64,000 nt of DNA. Origin: Bimastos eiseni (Eukaryota; Annelida; Clitellata; Crassiclitellata; Lumbricidae). This document shows, piece after piece, positions 54,135 to 62,612 of this stretch. The number at the start of each line of letters is the position of its first letter. The stretch's first letter is position 1. Below the pieces are notes generated by a model. That model saw nothing but the letters and a program-made list of their open reading frames with translations. It was not told the origin of the DNA and made no database searches. The DNA is taken from positions 52,504,068 to 52,568,067 of the forward strand of contig OY365806.1 in assembly GCA_959347315.1 (NCBI GenBank), written 5' to 3'. Made by a program: the position numbers and the translations under genes.

Positions 54135-54830
54135 ATGGTACAGAAATTTTATCAACATTTAATGATAACTTTGGCTAAATTGAAGGAATATTCGGATAGT
54201 GATGCCATCTTGTTAACACTCACTACAAAGCTGATTAGAAATGAAATTTTTACAGCAAAGGCATCCAATTTCAAGGGTTCCATTGATAAAACCAGTCAGC
54301 TAAATTCTGTGTCATCAATTTTAGTTTATCTTATTGGTATGTTGCTTGAAGGCCCCTGCTCAGTGACAATCAGGCAGCTTTATAAATATCACAGTTGATT
54401 GATTTTAACGCTGTTAAAAGGCCTTACAGAATGATGGCTTCAGAGGCAATAATACAAATCTGAAAATCTGAAGAGAGTTATGGATTGTGTTGAAAATAAA
54501 TTTGATCATATAAATATAACTTGGGGTGGCCACCGTGCTGATGTCAGCATTAAAGAATTGTAACCAATGCCAATTTTCTATCTTAGTGCCAATACCACCG
54601 CACTGATTCGGCAGTTGTTTGTAATGCTGTTCATACTGTTAATCCAAAACTTGTTTCTGTTATATGCACTAGCAAATAAAATACAATGGCACTGGCCAGA
54701 AGTTAATGGAGAAGAACATTATGTAATTATGATGGGTGGCTTGCATATCAAAATCGCTGCTCTCATGATGCTAGGTATCTTCTGTTCATGTAGCAGGATG
54801 TTATGTCTGTCTAGTGTCTGCCAATAAATT
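54135..54830 (+). pseudogene. Fragments of a multicopy invertebrate protein family
   Basis: Two broken frames. The first, 54135-54398, reads KLKEYSDSDAILLTLTTKLI, SQLNSVSSILVYLIGMLLEG. The second, 54567-54827, reads YALANKIQWHWPEVNGEE and HYVIMMGGLHIKIAALMMLG. The latter resembles, from memory of the pattern only, a conserved block (IQW.WP..GE..+V+M.GGLHIE) in long uncharacterised proteins repeated many times in coral, sponge and other marine invertebrate genomes, probably carried by a mobile element. No catalytic motif is seen. Confidence 0.5.
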
Positions 54831-54854
54831 ATTATTTATAAAATTTAATCTGAT

Positions 54855-55260
54855 AGAATGGTGTAGTCACTTTAGTGCGCTCTTATCAATGAAACGGGTC
54901 AAGAGTTACCCTCTCTGTAAGCATCTATGGTCACTTTATTTATGATTAAGAAACAAAGACTTTAAGAAATACACTGATCTTTTGTAAAATGTGATAGATT
55001 AATGAAGAATTGTATAGAATTTCTGTTAATGGGTCAGCATTTAAAAGCATGCATTTTGCAGCATTTGTCTTGCATGTTTCTGTACATGTTTGTGATGGCT
55101 GACCAGCGGTGTGTTCAGTGTACTCTTGTCAATGGAACTGTGGTTGAGAGTTACTCTCTCTGTACTAATGACTGTGGACACTTAACTTATGATTACGAAA
55201 CAAAGACGTCAGGCAATAGCTATATAAATGATCTGTAAAAGCTTGATAGATTATTGAACC
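54855..55260 (+). repeat. Diverged direct duplication, about 255 bp apart
   Basis: 54870-54990 (TCAATGAAACGGGTCAAGAG, TTACCCTCTCTGTAAGCAT, ATTAAGAAACAAAGAC, TGATAGATTA) recurs at about 55125-55260 with the same order of words. Confidence 0.6.
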
Positions 55261-55261
55261 A

Positions 55262-56690
55262 TTTTATTAGGGCCATGAATTCGGCAGAATTTGTAGTTCC
55301 TTTAGGTTTAGCCATTGTCACTGGATTGCAAGCATGTCTCAACATAGTATGTTTGAATTGTATGGTGAATAGTAGTGTTTGATTTGAATCTACACCAATG
55401 TCTTCTGTTGTTAATATGTGAAATGTATTGATAAACTTTATATTAGACTGGGAATAGGCGTATTGCGTGCATAGTACATGCATGTAGAGTGCTCCAAATA
55501 TTGACAGTTCCAAATGAATTTTAAGTGTCATTTAATCGAATTCATAAATAGACTAGTTGTTTTCTGTAGTGTCTTAGGCATTTGCAGGCTAATACAACGA
55601 TGATAAAATCAACTCCAGTCCTTGAACAACAGAAGTCTCAAAAACAAGTCTTGCTGTTGTTAATAGTTTTTGAGCTACTCTTTCCAATGGTGTAAATTTT
55701 ACAGCTTGATCACTTCTCCCACATGCCTATATAAGGCCTTTAAAATGGTTGTCAAAATGCAAAAATGTGCTTTTTGTCATTTTCAGATGGCCATTATGGA
55801 ACAGATATACAGGATAAGACTAATCTAATTGCTTCTTTGTGCACACAATATGGACATTTATTGCAAGTGGTACACAATAAATCTGCTGATTCTGTCATTT
55901 GGTGATAGTGAGAGTAGTGAGGGTACTAGTGCCAGACATGGTCGTTGTTTTTCCCGCCATTTTCAATCTGCTGCTAGTTAAAAACTATCCATCTGTGGTC
56001 AATTTCTTCATGTAGCCCTTATTTAGTACCACACAGAGCAGGTGTCCTGCAAATTTCATCAATATATTGACAAAACTAGCTGACACATGGCCTTTTGAAT
56101 ATGGTAGCAAATGAATGCATGATGTCAAATCACTACACCCCGACGCCTTAAAAATTCGACCAAAAAACGAAAAATAAGAATATTGCTGCAAATTTTTGCA
56201 CAGCACATTCTAAGATATCAATGAACATTCCGTGAAAATTTAATAGAAATCAGAGATGGTTGAGTGGGAAACATTTGCTGATTTCAGACGGAATGATCCT
56301 AAAAATAAAAAATTTCCAAAAATTTGTTTGCACTTCTGAAAACGTGCAGACATCCTATCTTTATCAGAATTCAACGCTGATTCCAAATATGTCACTCTTT
56401 TGCTTGTAGGTACAAAATGCACAATGTTACAGTAAAAAAATGGACTAATATATATAACACGTTCTGTTTTCATTTTGGTTTTAAGTTTAATACAGTTTAA
56501 AATTGCAATTTTTGAAAAGTTCAATTTTCAATTTTGTGAAACCGTTAGATATAGTTGTGCTGATATTTTAAGTAAACGTTGCTGAAGTTTAGTAGGGCCT
56601 ACTGCGGCTTACATGTATTAAAATTAAACGTAGACAATGTCGGACGAAAACGCTTCGCAATCTCCCCCTTCAGCATCACTGAGACGGGTG
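55262..56690. other. Unassigned 1.4 kb
   Basis: Short frames only, none recognised. Confidence 0.3.
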
Positions 56691-57042
56691 TGTGTAAAAT
56701 CCGAACTGGCGAACTGAGAAACCGGTAAAATGCGAACCGTTTGCGAACTTGTTTTCGATTGGCTGCCAAAAGTTACGTTACCGGTTCGCGCCTATGGTTG
56801 CCATTTATATTTTTATTCATGCGGCCAAAAGTTTTTGGCAATTATCTGTAAACGATACTAGCTATGACGCTGAACCCTATCTATTAACTACACTACCCCT
56901 AACCCTAACCGACCTCACGATGCCAACCCTGACACTAACCGACCCTCACGATGCCTTAGCCTGATCCGTTCGCGCCTATGGTTCGCATTTTGGTTCGTGT
57001 TTTACCGGTTCGTGACTCGCCGGTTCGCGGTTCGCATTTTAC
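56690..57042 (+). repeat. Repeat family D, copy 2
   Basis: Inverse of 53245-53616: GGTAAAATGCGAACCG, GCGCCTATGGTTGCCATTTA, CCTAACCGACC and CCCTCACGATGCC units, ending GGTTCGCGGTTCGCATTTTA. Confidence 0.75.
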
Positions 57043-57279
57043 GAACGCCCCACCCAGACGACGGAGAGTTCAAATGTCGACGTTAGTGGCGACGCTGAAT
57101 GGAAGCAAAATAATGTTTGTCAAGCTGGACGTCGTTTTCACTTTCAAATTCAAGTTCATATTCGCTAGGCGAGTGATATCCCGAGTCAGGCACACGCTCA
57201 GAGTATACATTGCCTCACAAGTAAAATCTTAGTCTTAGACACCTTACAGAAACATGCCTTTAACACCACCTACACACCA

Positions 57280-58709
57280 CTAACACCACTTCGTAAAACA
57301 CCAAACCGCTTTTCATTACATTACCAAATGTTGCCATAGCAACCCATCAAACATTACACTTTAATACACTCTAGTGCAATAGGCCCTAACTTTGACACCA
57401 AAACTAATGGTCTTAGACGGCCTACAGGCCTAAGTCTTTCACACCACATATACCCCACTACCACCTCTCTCTAACCCACCAAACCGCTAAGCATTACATT
57501 ACCCCGTCTTTGCACAGCTACCCATCAAACATTGCACATGAATACACTATATTGACTGTGCAATGCAATAGGCCCACCAAACCGCTAAGCATTACATTAC
57601 CTCGTCTTTGCACAGCTACCCATGAAACATTGCTCATGGATACACTATATTGACTGTGCAATGCAATAGGCCCTAGTTTTGACACCAAAACTAATGGTCT
57701 TAGACGGCCTACAGGCCTAAGTCTTTCACACCACATATACCCCACTACCACCTCTCTCTAACCCACCAAACCGCTAAGCATTACATAACCCCGTCTTTGC
57801 ACAGCTACCCATCAAACATTGCTCATGAATATGCTATATTGACTGCCCAATGCAATGGGCCCTAACTTTGACACCAAAACTAATGGTCTTATACGGCCTA
57901 CAGGCCTAAGTCTTTCACACCACATATACCCCACTACCACCTCTCTCTAACCCACCAAACTGCTAAGCATTACATTACCCCGTCTTTGCACAGCTACCCA
58001 TCAAACATTGCACATGAATACACTATATTGACTGTGCAATGCAATAGGCCCACCAAACCGCTCAGCATTACATTACCTCGTCTTTGCACAGCTACCCATC
58101 AAACATTGCTCATGAATACACTATATTGACTGTGCAATGCAATAGGCCCACCAAACCGCTCAGCATTACATTACCCCGTCTTTGCACAGCTACCCATCAA
58201 ACATTGCAAATGAATACACTATATTGACTGTGCAATGCAATAGGCCCACCAAACCGCTAAGCATTACATTACCTCGTCTTTGCACAGCTACCCATGAAAC
58301 ATTGCTCATGAATACGCTATATTGACTGCCCAATGCAATAGGCCCTAACTTTGACACCAAAACTAATGGTCTTAGACGGCCTACAGGCCTAAGCCTTTCA
58401 CGCCACATATACCCCACTACCTTCACTCTCTAACCCACCAAACCGCTAAGCATTACATTACCCCATCTTTGCACAGCTACCCATTAAACATTGCTCATGA
58501 ATACGCTATATTGACTGCCCAATGCAATAGGCCCTAACTTTGACACCAAAACTAATGATCTTAGACGGCCTACAGGCCTAAGTCTTTCACACCACATATA
58601 CCCCACTACCACCTCTCTCTCTAACCTACCAAACCGCTAAGCATTGCATTACCCCGTCTTTGCACAGCTACCCATCGAACATTGCTCATGAATACACTAT
58701 ATTGACTGT
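57280..58709 (+). repeat. Two-length tandem satellite (about 96 and 190 bp)
   Basis: CCAAACCGCT marks unit starts at about 57301, 57478, 57568, 57765, 57954, 58049, 58146, 58245, 58438 and 58626. The spacings are about 90-99 or 177-197 bp. The long unit has an extra half (TAACTTTGACACCAAAACTA, GACGGCCTACAGGCCTAAG, CACATATACCCCACTACCAC) that the short units lack. Units are nearly identical. Frames inside it (57518-57751, 58190-58426) are repeat translations. Confidence 0.9.
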
Positions 58710-58724
58710 AGCAGCATATAAGGC

Positions 58725-58942
58725 GGGTGGACCACACCGAGACGCCACCGAGAAGCAGGGCACCGAGAAGCAACCGAGCAGGAGGCTCTCCTATTAGACG
58801 GTGGGTGGACTTTTTTGACTATCGTTCTAGGACGCAACCAAGACGCCACCGAGAAGCAACCAAAAGCCACCGAGAAGCAACCGAGCAGGAGCCCGAAGGG
58901 ACGGCCACACCCTCGCCGGTTCAGGGTTCTCTATTAGACACA
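58725..58942 (+). repeat. Duplicated GAGAAGCAACCGAGC block at the edge of element 2
   Basis: Two diverged units, each starting GGYGGGTGGAC and ending CTCCTATTAGAC or CTCTATTAGAC, filled with GCCACCGAGAAGCAACC repeats. Position between satellite and first element gene suggests a terminal region of element 2, but no inverted partner can be seen in the window. Confidence 0.5.
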
Positions 58943-58977
58943 TAAGGTCTATTTCATATACCTGAGGTGTTTACAAT

Positions 58978-59215
58978 ATGAAGGGACAAAACAAATGCAA
59001 GTGGTTGATTATTGGCTCCACGGAGCTCTGCGGGAAGAGCTGCATCTTCGAACTGTATAAACGCCACTATACTGAATAATGGCGCTACCGAATCTGAACC
59101 ATGTTGGAATTGCGGAAGTGGAGTAAAAAGAGAATCAAGCCTCTGCAGGGCATGTGGAGCAGGCTTGATCCCCATTTTGGATGATTCAGAGGGGTACAAT
59201 CGATATAGTCGTTAA
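58978..59215 (+). pseudogene. Cys/His-rich small protein of element 2, frameshifted
   Basis: ATG at 58978 gives 33 codons, MKGQNKCKWLIIGSTELCG then KSCIFELYKRHY, and stops at 59077-59079. The second half continues in another frame (about 59085-59215) with CWNCGSG and LCRACGAG. The order Cys-x2-Trp, CGKxC, Y..H, CxxCG, CxxC equals that of the proteins at 21032-21331 and 34335-34610. A single frameshift splits it. The RDP segment is replaced by a different tail. Confidence 0.65.
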
Positions 59216-59398
59216 TTGCTGGCTAGCCCTAGAAGAATTAAGCCGTTTCGCCCTGAGAGGGCTCATCAGGATATCTATCAGATATCCCACGTCAACCGGG
59301 ATTCTTATGGCCTCCGTTCAGCTGAAGGCTAAACTGAATGTGTGAGCAGACGCTCAACATGGCTGTTATAAACAGCTGAAATATACATCAATTAGTCG

Positions 59399-59710
59399 TC
59401 TTTCAAGCGCTCTTTCAATCTCCTGATATCTTCTGTCACATCGTCATAAGCCGCTTCTTGTTCGCGTAATTTTTCGAGAATTGCTTTTGCCCTTTCTTTT
59501 GTTTTTACCATGTTCTGGTACACAGAATCTCTGCGATTCTTCATCCGTGCCAACTCGATCCTGGTAGCTTTTTTGGACGAACCTTCTTCTTTCGCTGCCT
59601 CGTCTATAAACGCGTCAAAAAGCTGCGCTTTTGTGCCATGTTTAAACCGCTCATAGCTCCCGACAGACTTTCCATGTGTATGAAACTGACAGCCGGTGAG
59701 AACAATAACA
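59399..59710 (-). CDS. Coiled-coil reading frame without visible start
   Basis: An open frame of about 103 codons from just after a TAG at about 59717 to TAA at 59399. It has TGCQFHTHGKSVGSYERF, KHGTKAQLFDAFIDEAAKEE, then a highly charged helix (MVKTKERAKAILEKLREQE, VTEDIRRLKERLKDD) likely to form a coiled coil. The only in-frame ATGs are internal, so it is a 5'-truncated gene or uses an upstream exon. The HTHGKSVGSYERFKHGTKAQ part looks like a folded N-terminal domain. No family recognised. Confidence 0.45.
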
Positions 59711-59719
59711 GGCTAATAT

Positions 59720-60050
59720 ATAGCAATCGGTCAGAACATTCGAGAACAACATGATGAAATAGCCATATTAGTCGCCATCATCCGCTGCAGCCTATGGGGC
59801 ACAAACAAGGATGTAAACAGGAATAAGGGCGGTCCTACGAACACGTCGAGCCAATCACCTACTGAAGACGGTCGAACATTCGAGAAGCGACTTCCGTCAG
59901 TTTGTTTACATACAGACGAAAAACTTTTTAGCTGACAAACTGACCTATATCCTGACATAGTGACCTATTTCTGAACAGCACTTACGAAACGTGAATCATA
60001 GCGGCGCGACCCGTCAGAATTCACAATTAAACACGGGCAGACTCAAATAA
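59720..60050. other. Intergenic stretch in element 2
   Basis: A direct repeat CGGTC(A)GAACATTCGAGAA occurs near 59729 and 59870. A minus frame here (59731-59958) has no support. Confidence 0.35.
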
Positions 60051-60054
60051 TACA

Positions 60055-60291
60055 ATGGCTGGCTTTCACTTTGCGTTAATACTACTGGTCATACTGACCG
60101 CAGAAGGTAGAAGGCTTTCGAATGTAATTGTTGTCAACCACTCACCCTTTAACGGGTGCGACCATATCAAATTGATGAGAAATTCAAGTATTGACGATAT
60201 ACTCCACTATATCCTGATGATGCAAATAAAACCATTCTATGGAACACTTATGCTATCATGGGCGTCTCATGTTCGACCTTGCAAGGATTAA
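60055..60291 (+). CDS. Small possibly secreted protein, unknown
   Basis: 78 codons from ATG 60055. The N-terminus MAGFHFALILLVILTAEG looks like a signal peptide with cleavage near residue 18. The rest (LSNVIVVNHSPFNGCD, a hydrophobic middle, two Cys) matches nothing I know. It could equally be the first part of a broken or spliced gene. Its position between the coiled-coil frame and the protease suggests it belongs to element 2. Low confidence. Confidence 0.35.
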   Translation: MAGFHFALILLVILTAEGRRLSNVIVVNHSPFNGCDHIKLMRNSSIDDILHYILMMQIKPFYGTLMLSWASHVRPCKD

Positions 60292-60450
60292 CGGCCAACA
60301 TCCAAGATAGTCCGGACACGATCCAAAATCTCCAATATAGTTGTATATGCCGAGGTTCAGCGGTCGGACTTACACCAGACATACGCGACTGCATTATGTA
60401 TGTATGGCGGTGCAAAAAGTAGATGCCCTGCAGAGCTCAAAATCGGCGCT

Positions 60451-60497
60451 GAGAATGGTTTAGAGCGCTGCGGGATGCGGGAGAAACCATTCTCACT
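60451..60497. repeat. Small inverted repeat upstream of protease 2
   Basis: GAGAATGGTTT faces AAACCATTCTC across about 25 bases containing GCGCTGCGGGATGCGGG; it ends 55 bp before the protease ATG. Confidence 0.6.
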
Positions 60498-60551
60498 GCT
60501 CCAAGCGGGTTGACCACTATTAATAGAACATATTCGTTGAATACAAGTAAA

Positions 60552-60980
60552 ATGAGTTTCGAAAGCGTTAAAGAAATCGATGTTTGCGGGGTCGTGTTGC
60601 CGAACGTTCCCCTGTCGAATATACAAGTGTTAGAAGCCGCTAAGAAGATGAAGATTCGGAATTTTAAAGGAGTGTTCCTTCGTGACGAGTTATCTCGGAA
60701 AAAGCCGAAATCGATCGAGTGCGGCATCCTTAATTTGGACAATTCTAATGGGAGCGGCACTCATTGGGTAGCTTGGATCAAGCGACGCGATGTAAAACAC
60801 TATTTCGATAGCTACGGACTCCCTCCTCCGACCGAGTTATTGAATTACTTGCACAGTCCCGTGTATTACAACAGCGAACGAATACAGCCCGATAACGAAG
60901 TATTTTGCGGTCACTTGTGTTTGTACGTGCTGGCGAAGACTGACGTTAATTTTCAAGAAGTTATAAACGGTTTACATTAA
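60552..60980 (+). CDS. Adenovirus-type cysteine protease (adenain-like), element 2, intact
   Basis: 142 residues from ATG 60552 (MSFESVKEID). Catalytic order is complete: His71 in GTHWVAW, Asp86 in YFDSYG, Gln112 and Cys119 in IQPDNEVFCGHLC. The Gln-to-Cys spacing of seven is as in adenain and as in element 1. The NFKGVFLRDEL segment near residue 37 matches NFSGVFMRDGL of element 1. It would process virion proteins. Immediately followed by the fiber gene on the same strand (42 bp), the same order as in element 1. No damage seen, so selection has lapsed only recently or not at all. Confidence 0.92.
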   Translation: MSFESVKEIDVCGVVLPNVPLSNIQVLEAAKKMKIRNFKGVFLRDELSRKKPKSIECGILNLDNSNGSGTHWVAWIKRRDVKHYFDSYGLPPPTELLNYLHSPVYYNSERIQPDNEVFCGHLCLYVLAKTDVNFQEVINGLH

Positions 60981-61022
60981 TATTGAACATTTAAAACCGG
61001 TAGAGAATCATCGTACAGAAAA

Positions 61023-61999
61023 ATGCCTGTCGATATTTTCGGACATACCGATGTCGACAAATCTCGGAGAGTAATTGCTGGAGGCGTTACTTTGTCTCAA
61101 GTAAATGCTAATTTCCTTCGTGTGGATGGCGCTAATGCAGCGACTGCAGATATTAATTTAGATTGCATAAACTGGTTAGCGTATCGGATCCTACTAATGC
61201 GCAAGACGTCGCTACTAAGAGCTACGTAGATAGCGCACTATCTGCAAGCGGAGATGGAGATCTTTTACTTCGGTCTTCGGCTGATACGACGGTGAATAGG
61301 AGGCTCGGATGCGCGGATATTCGTCAAGGCCAACGGTTTATATTACTTCTCGGGAACGATGAAAATAAAATTACTTATGGCAATTTCGGCAAAAATCCTT
61401 TATTGTTGCAAGCGGTTGAGGGAATCCGTTTTCGAATAAATAATGCAAATGCTCTAGAGATTGTAAAAACCGACCAAGATCCCAATGCAAGAATAAATGT
61501 GTTTAAAGACATCTATATGCACGGAGCTCGAATCACTGGTCTAGCCGAACCGTCTGGCGATGGTAGCGCTGTTACAAAAAAGTACGTAGATACGGTCGCA
61601 CTCGGTCCAGCGTTTAGTCCTTACACTAGCACTAATCAAGCTATAAACGCTAAAACCTATACACAAGTTTCATTCGATAGAGTAAGATTCGATACCGACC
61701 GTTGCTTCTTCAGTACGACGCGTTTCAATCCCAATAAAGCCGGATATTATACCGTTTCGGTGTATATAGAATTTTGTAACACTAGTAATACCGACCATGG
61801 TAACGTTTACCTGTATAAAAATGGAGCATCGTACATGCAAATCGCAGGTGGTGGAGGTACGGGCGGTTCGTACAATAACGCGACGGGTAATACCATAATT
61901 CACTTAACAAATACCGATTACCTAGAGGTATTCGTTTATTCTTCCAGCGCTGTAAGCATATCGGGTAAAGACTTTTCAGCAGCATTCTTACGCTCTTAG
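61023..61999 (+). pseudogene. Fiber-like protein with C1q/TNF-type tip, one frameshift
   Basis: ATG 61023 opens MPVDIFGHTDVDK, the same MPVD start as fiber 1. A one-base frameshift near 61165 moves the reading into the frame 61163-61999. That frame has KLVSVSDPTNAQDVATKSYV (a YVD-type shaft repeat, repeated as ITGLAEPSGDGSAVTKKYVD), then a C-terminal beta domain of about 125 residues (FNPNKAGYYTVSVYIEF, GNVYLYKNGAS, TDYLEVFVYSSS, ends FLRS). That domain has the GYY, LYKNG and D-x-L-x-V-x-V order of C1q/TNF-like trimeric heads. It probably binds the host receptor. The frameshift would remove the tip unless bypassed or a sequencing error. Confidence 0.8.
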
Positions 62000-62005
62000 A
62001 CAAAT

Positions 62006-62027
62006 AGAAAAAAAAAGTTTTTTTTCT
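62006..62027. terminator. A/T hairpin between convergent genes
   Basis: AGAAAAAAAAAGTTTTTTTTCT lies 7 bp after the fiber stop and 7 bp before the capsid stop on the other strand. A symmetric A9/T8 stem between convergent genes could end transcription from both sides; inference from position only. Confidence 0.45.
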
Positions 62028-62033
62028 GTATTC

Positions 62034-62612
62034 TTAAGCGCTGTTTTGTCCGATCACTACACTCAGTTTAGCACCGTCCGATCGAAAATTAAGCAGTCGG
62101 TCGGAAATCACGACGGCGTAGGCTTCGGTTCCATCTGGAACCGCTGTATTAAATGTGCCTTTGATCACAATTTTGATAGTCGACGATTTTTCTCGGCCAG
62201 GTTGTTTGCTTAAATCGAATACCATAATAGGATATAGCTCTTTAAAATCGACCGGTGTAATGTTACTCTGGGTTATCAATTGATCCATTCCATAGAATTT
62301 TTCGCTAAACGTTGCCGCTTCACGATACGCTCGTGAAAATTGTTGATTAGGAAACGAAAGCTCGTAGTCGACGGCGGGATATTTTATTTTGTTCATCATC
62401 ACGTACATGTTCTTGAGATCGCAATGATCAAAGATTGCCGGATTAGCTTCTTGATTTCCACTGCGCCGCGACTGAAATCCTACTATGATATATCTTGGCT
62501 GCTCTGGAGACACGCTATTGCTAAGCGGCCAGGTTAAATTCTGCGTTAAAGCAGGCGTATGAGTATCGCATTGGCGAGCTCGGAATGCAACCGGCAAAGA
62601 TACTGCCACCAT
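62034..62612 (-). pseudogene. Major capsid protein C-terminal part, element 2, truncated
   Basis: From about 62605 leftwards to TAA at 62034: VSLPVAFRARQCD, PRYIIVGFQ, NPAIFDHCDLKNMYVMMNK, FSRAYREAATFSEKFYGMD, FKELYPIMVFDL, YAVVISDRLLNFRSDGAKL. It is unbroken and aligns with the last ~190 residues of the element 1 capsid (VPVAFRAMQCD, NPALFDH, YAVLISDQLLRL). Homology ends at about 62605, where the reading frame continues into antisense of the polymerase-like gene, so the N-terminal two thirds of the second jelly-roll protein are gone. The capsid gene therefore cannot give a full protein here. Confidence 0.85.

Noticed and set aside
57518..58426. Two near-identical 77-78-codon minus frames
   Set aside because: They are translations of satellite units, and their similarity is that of the repeat.
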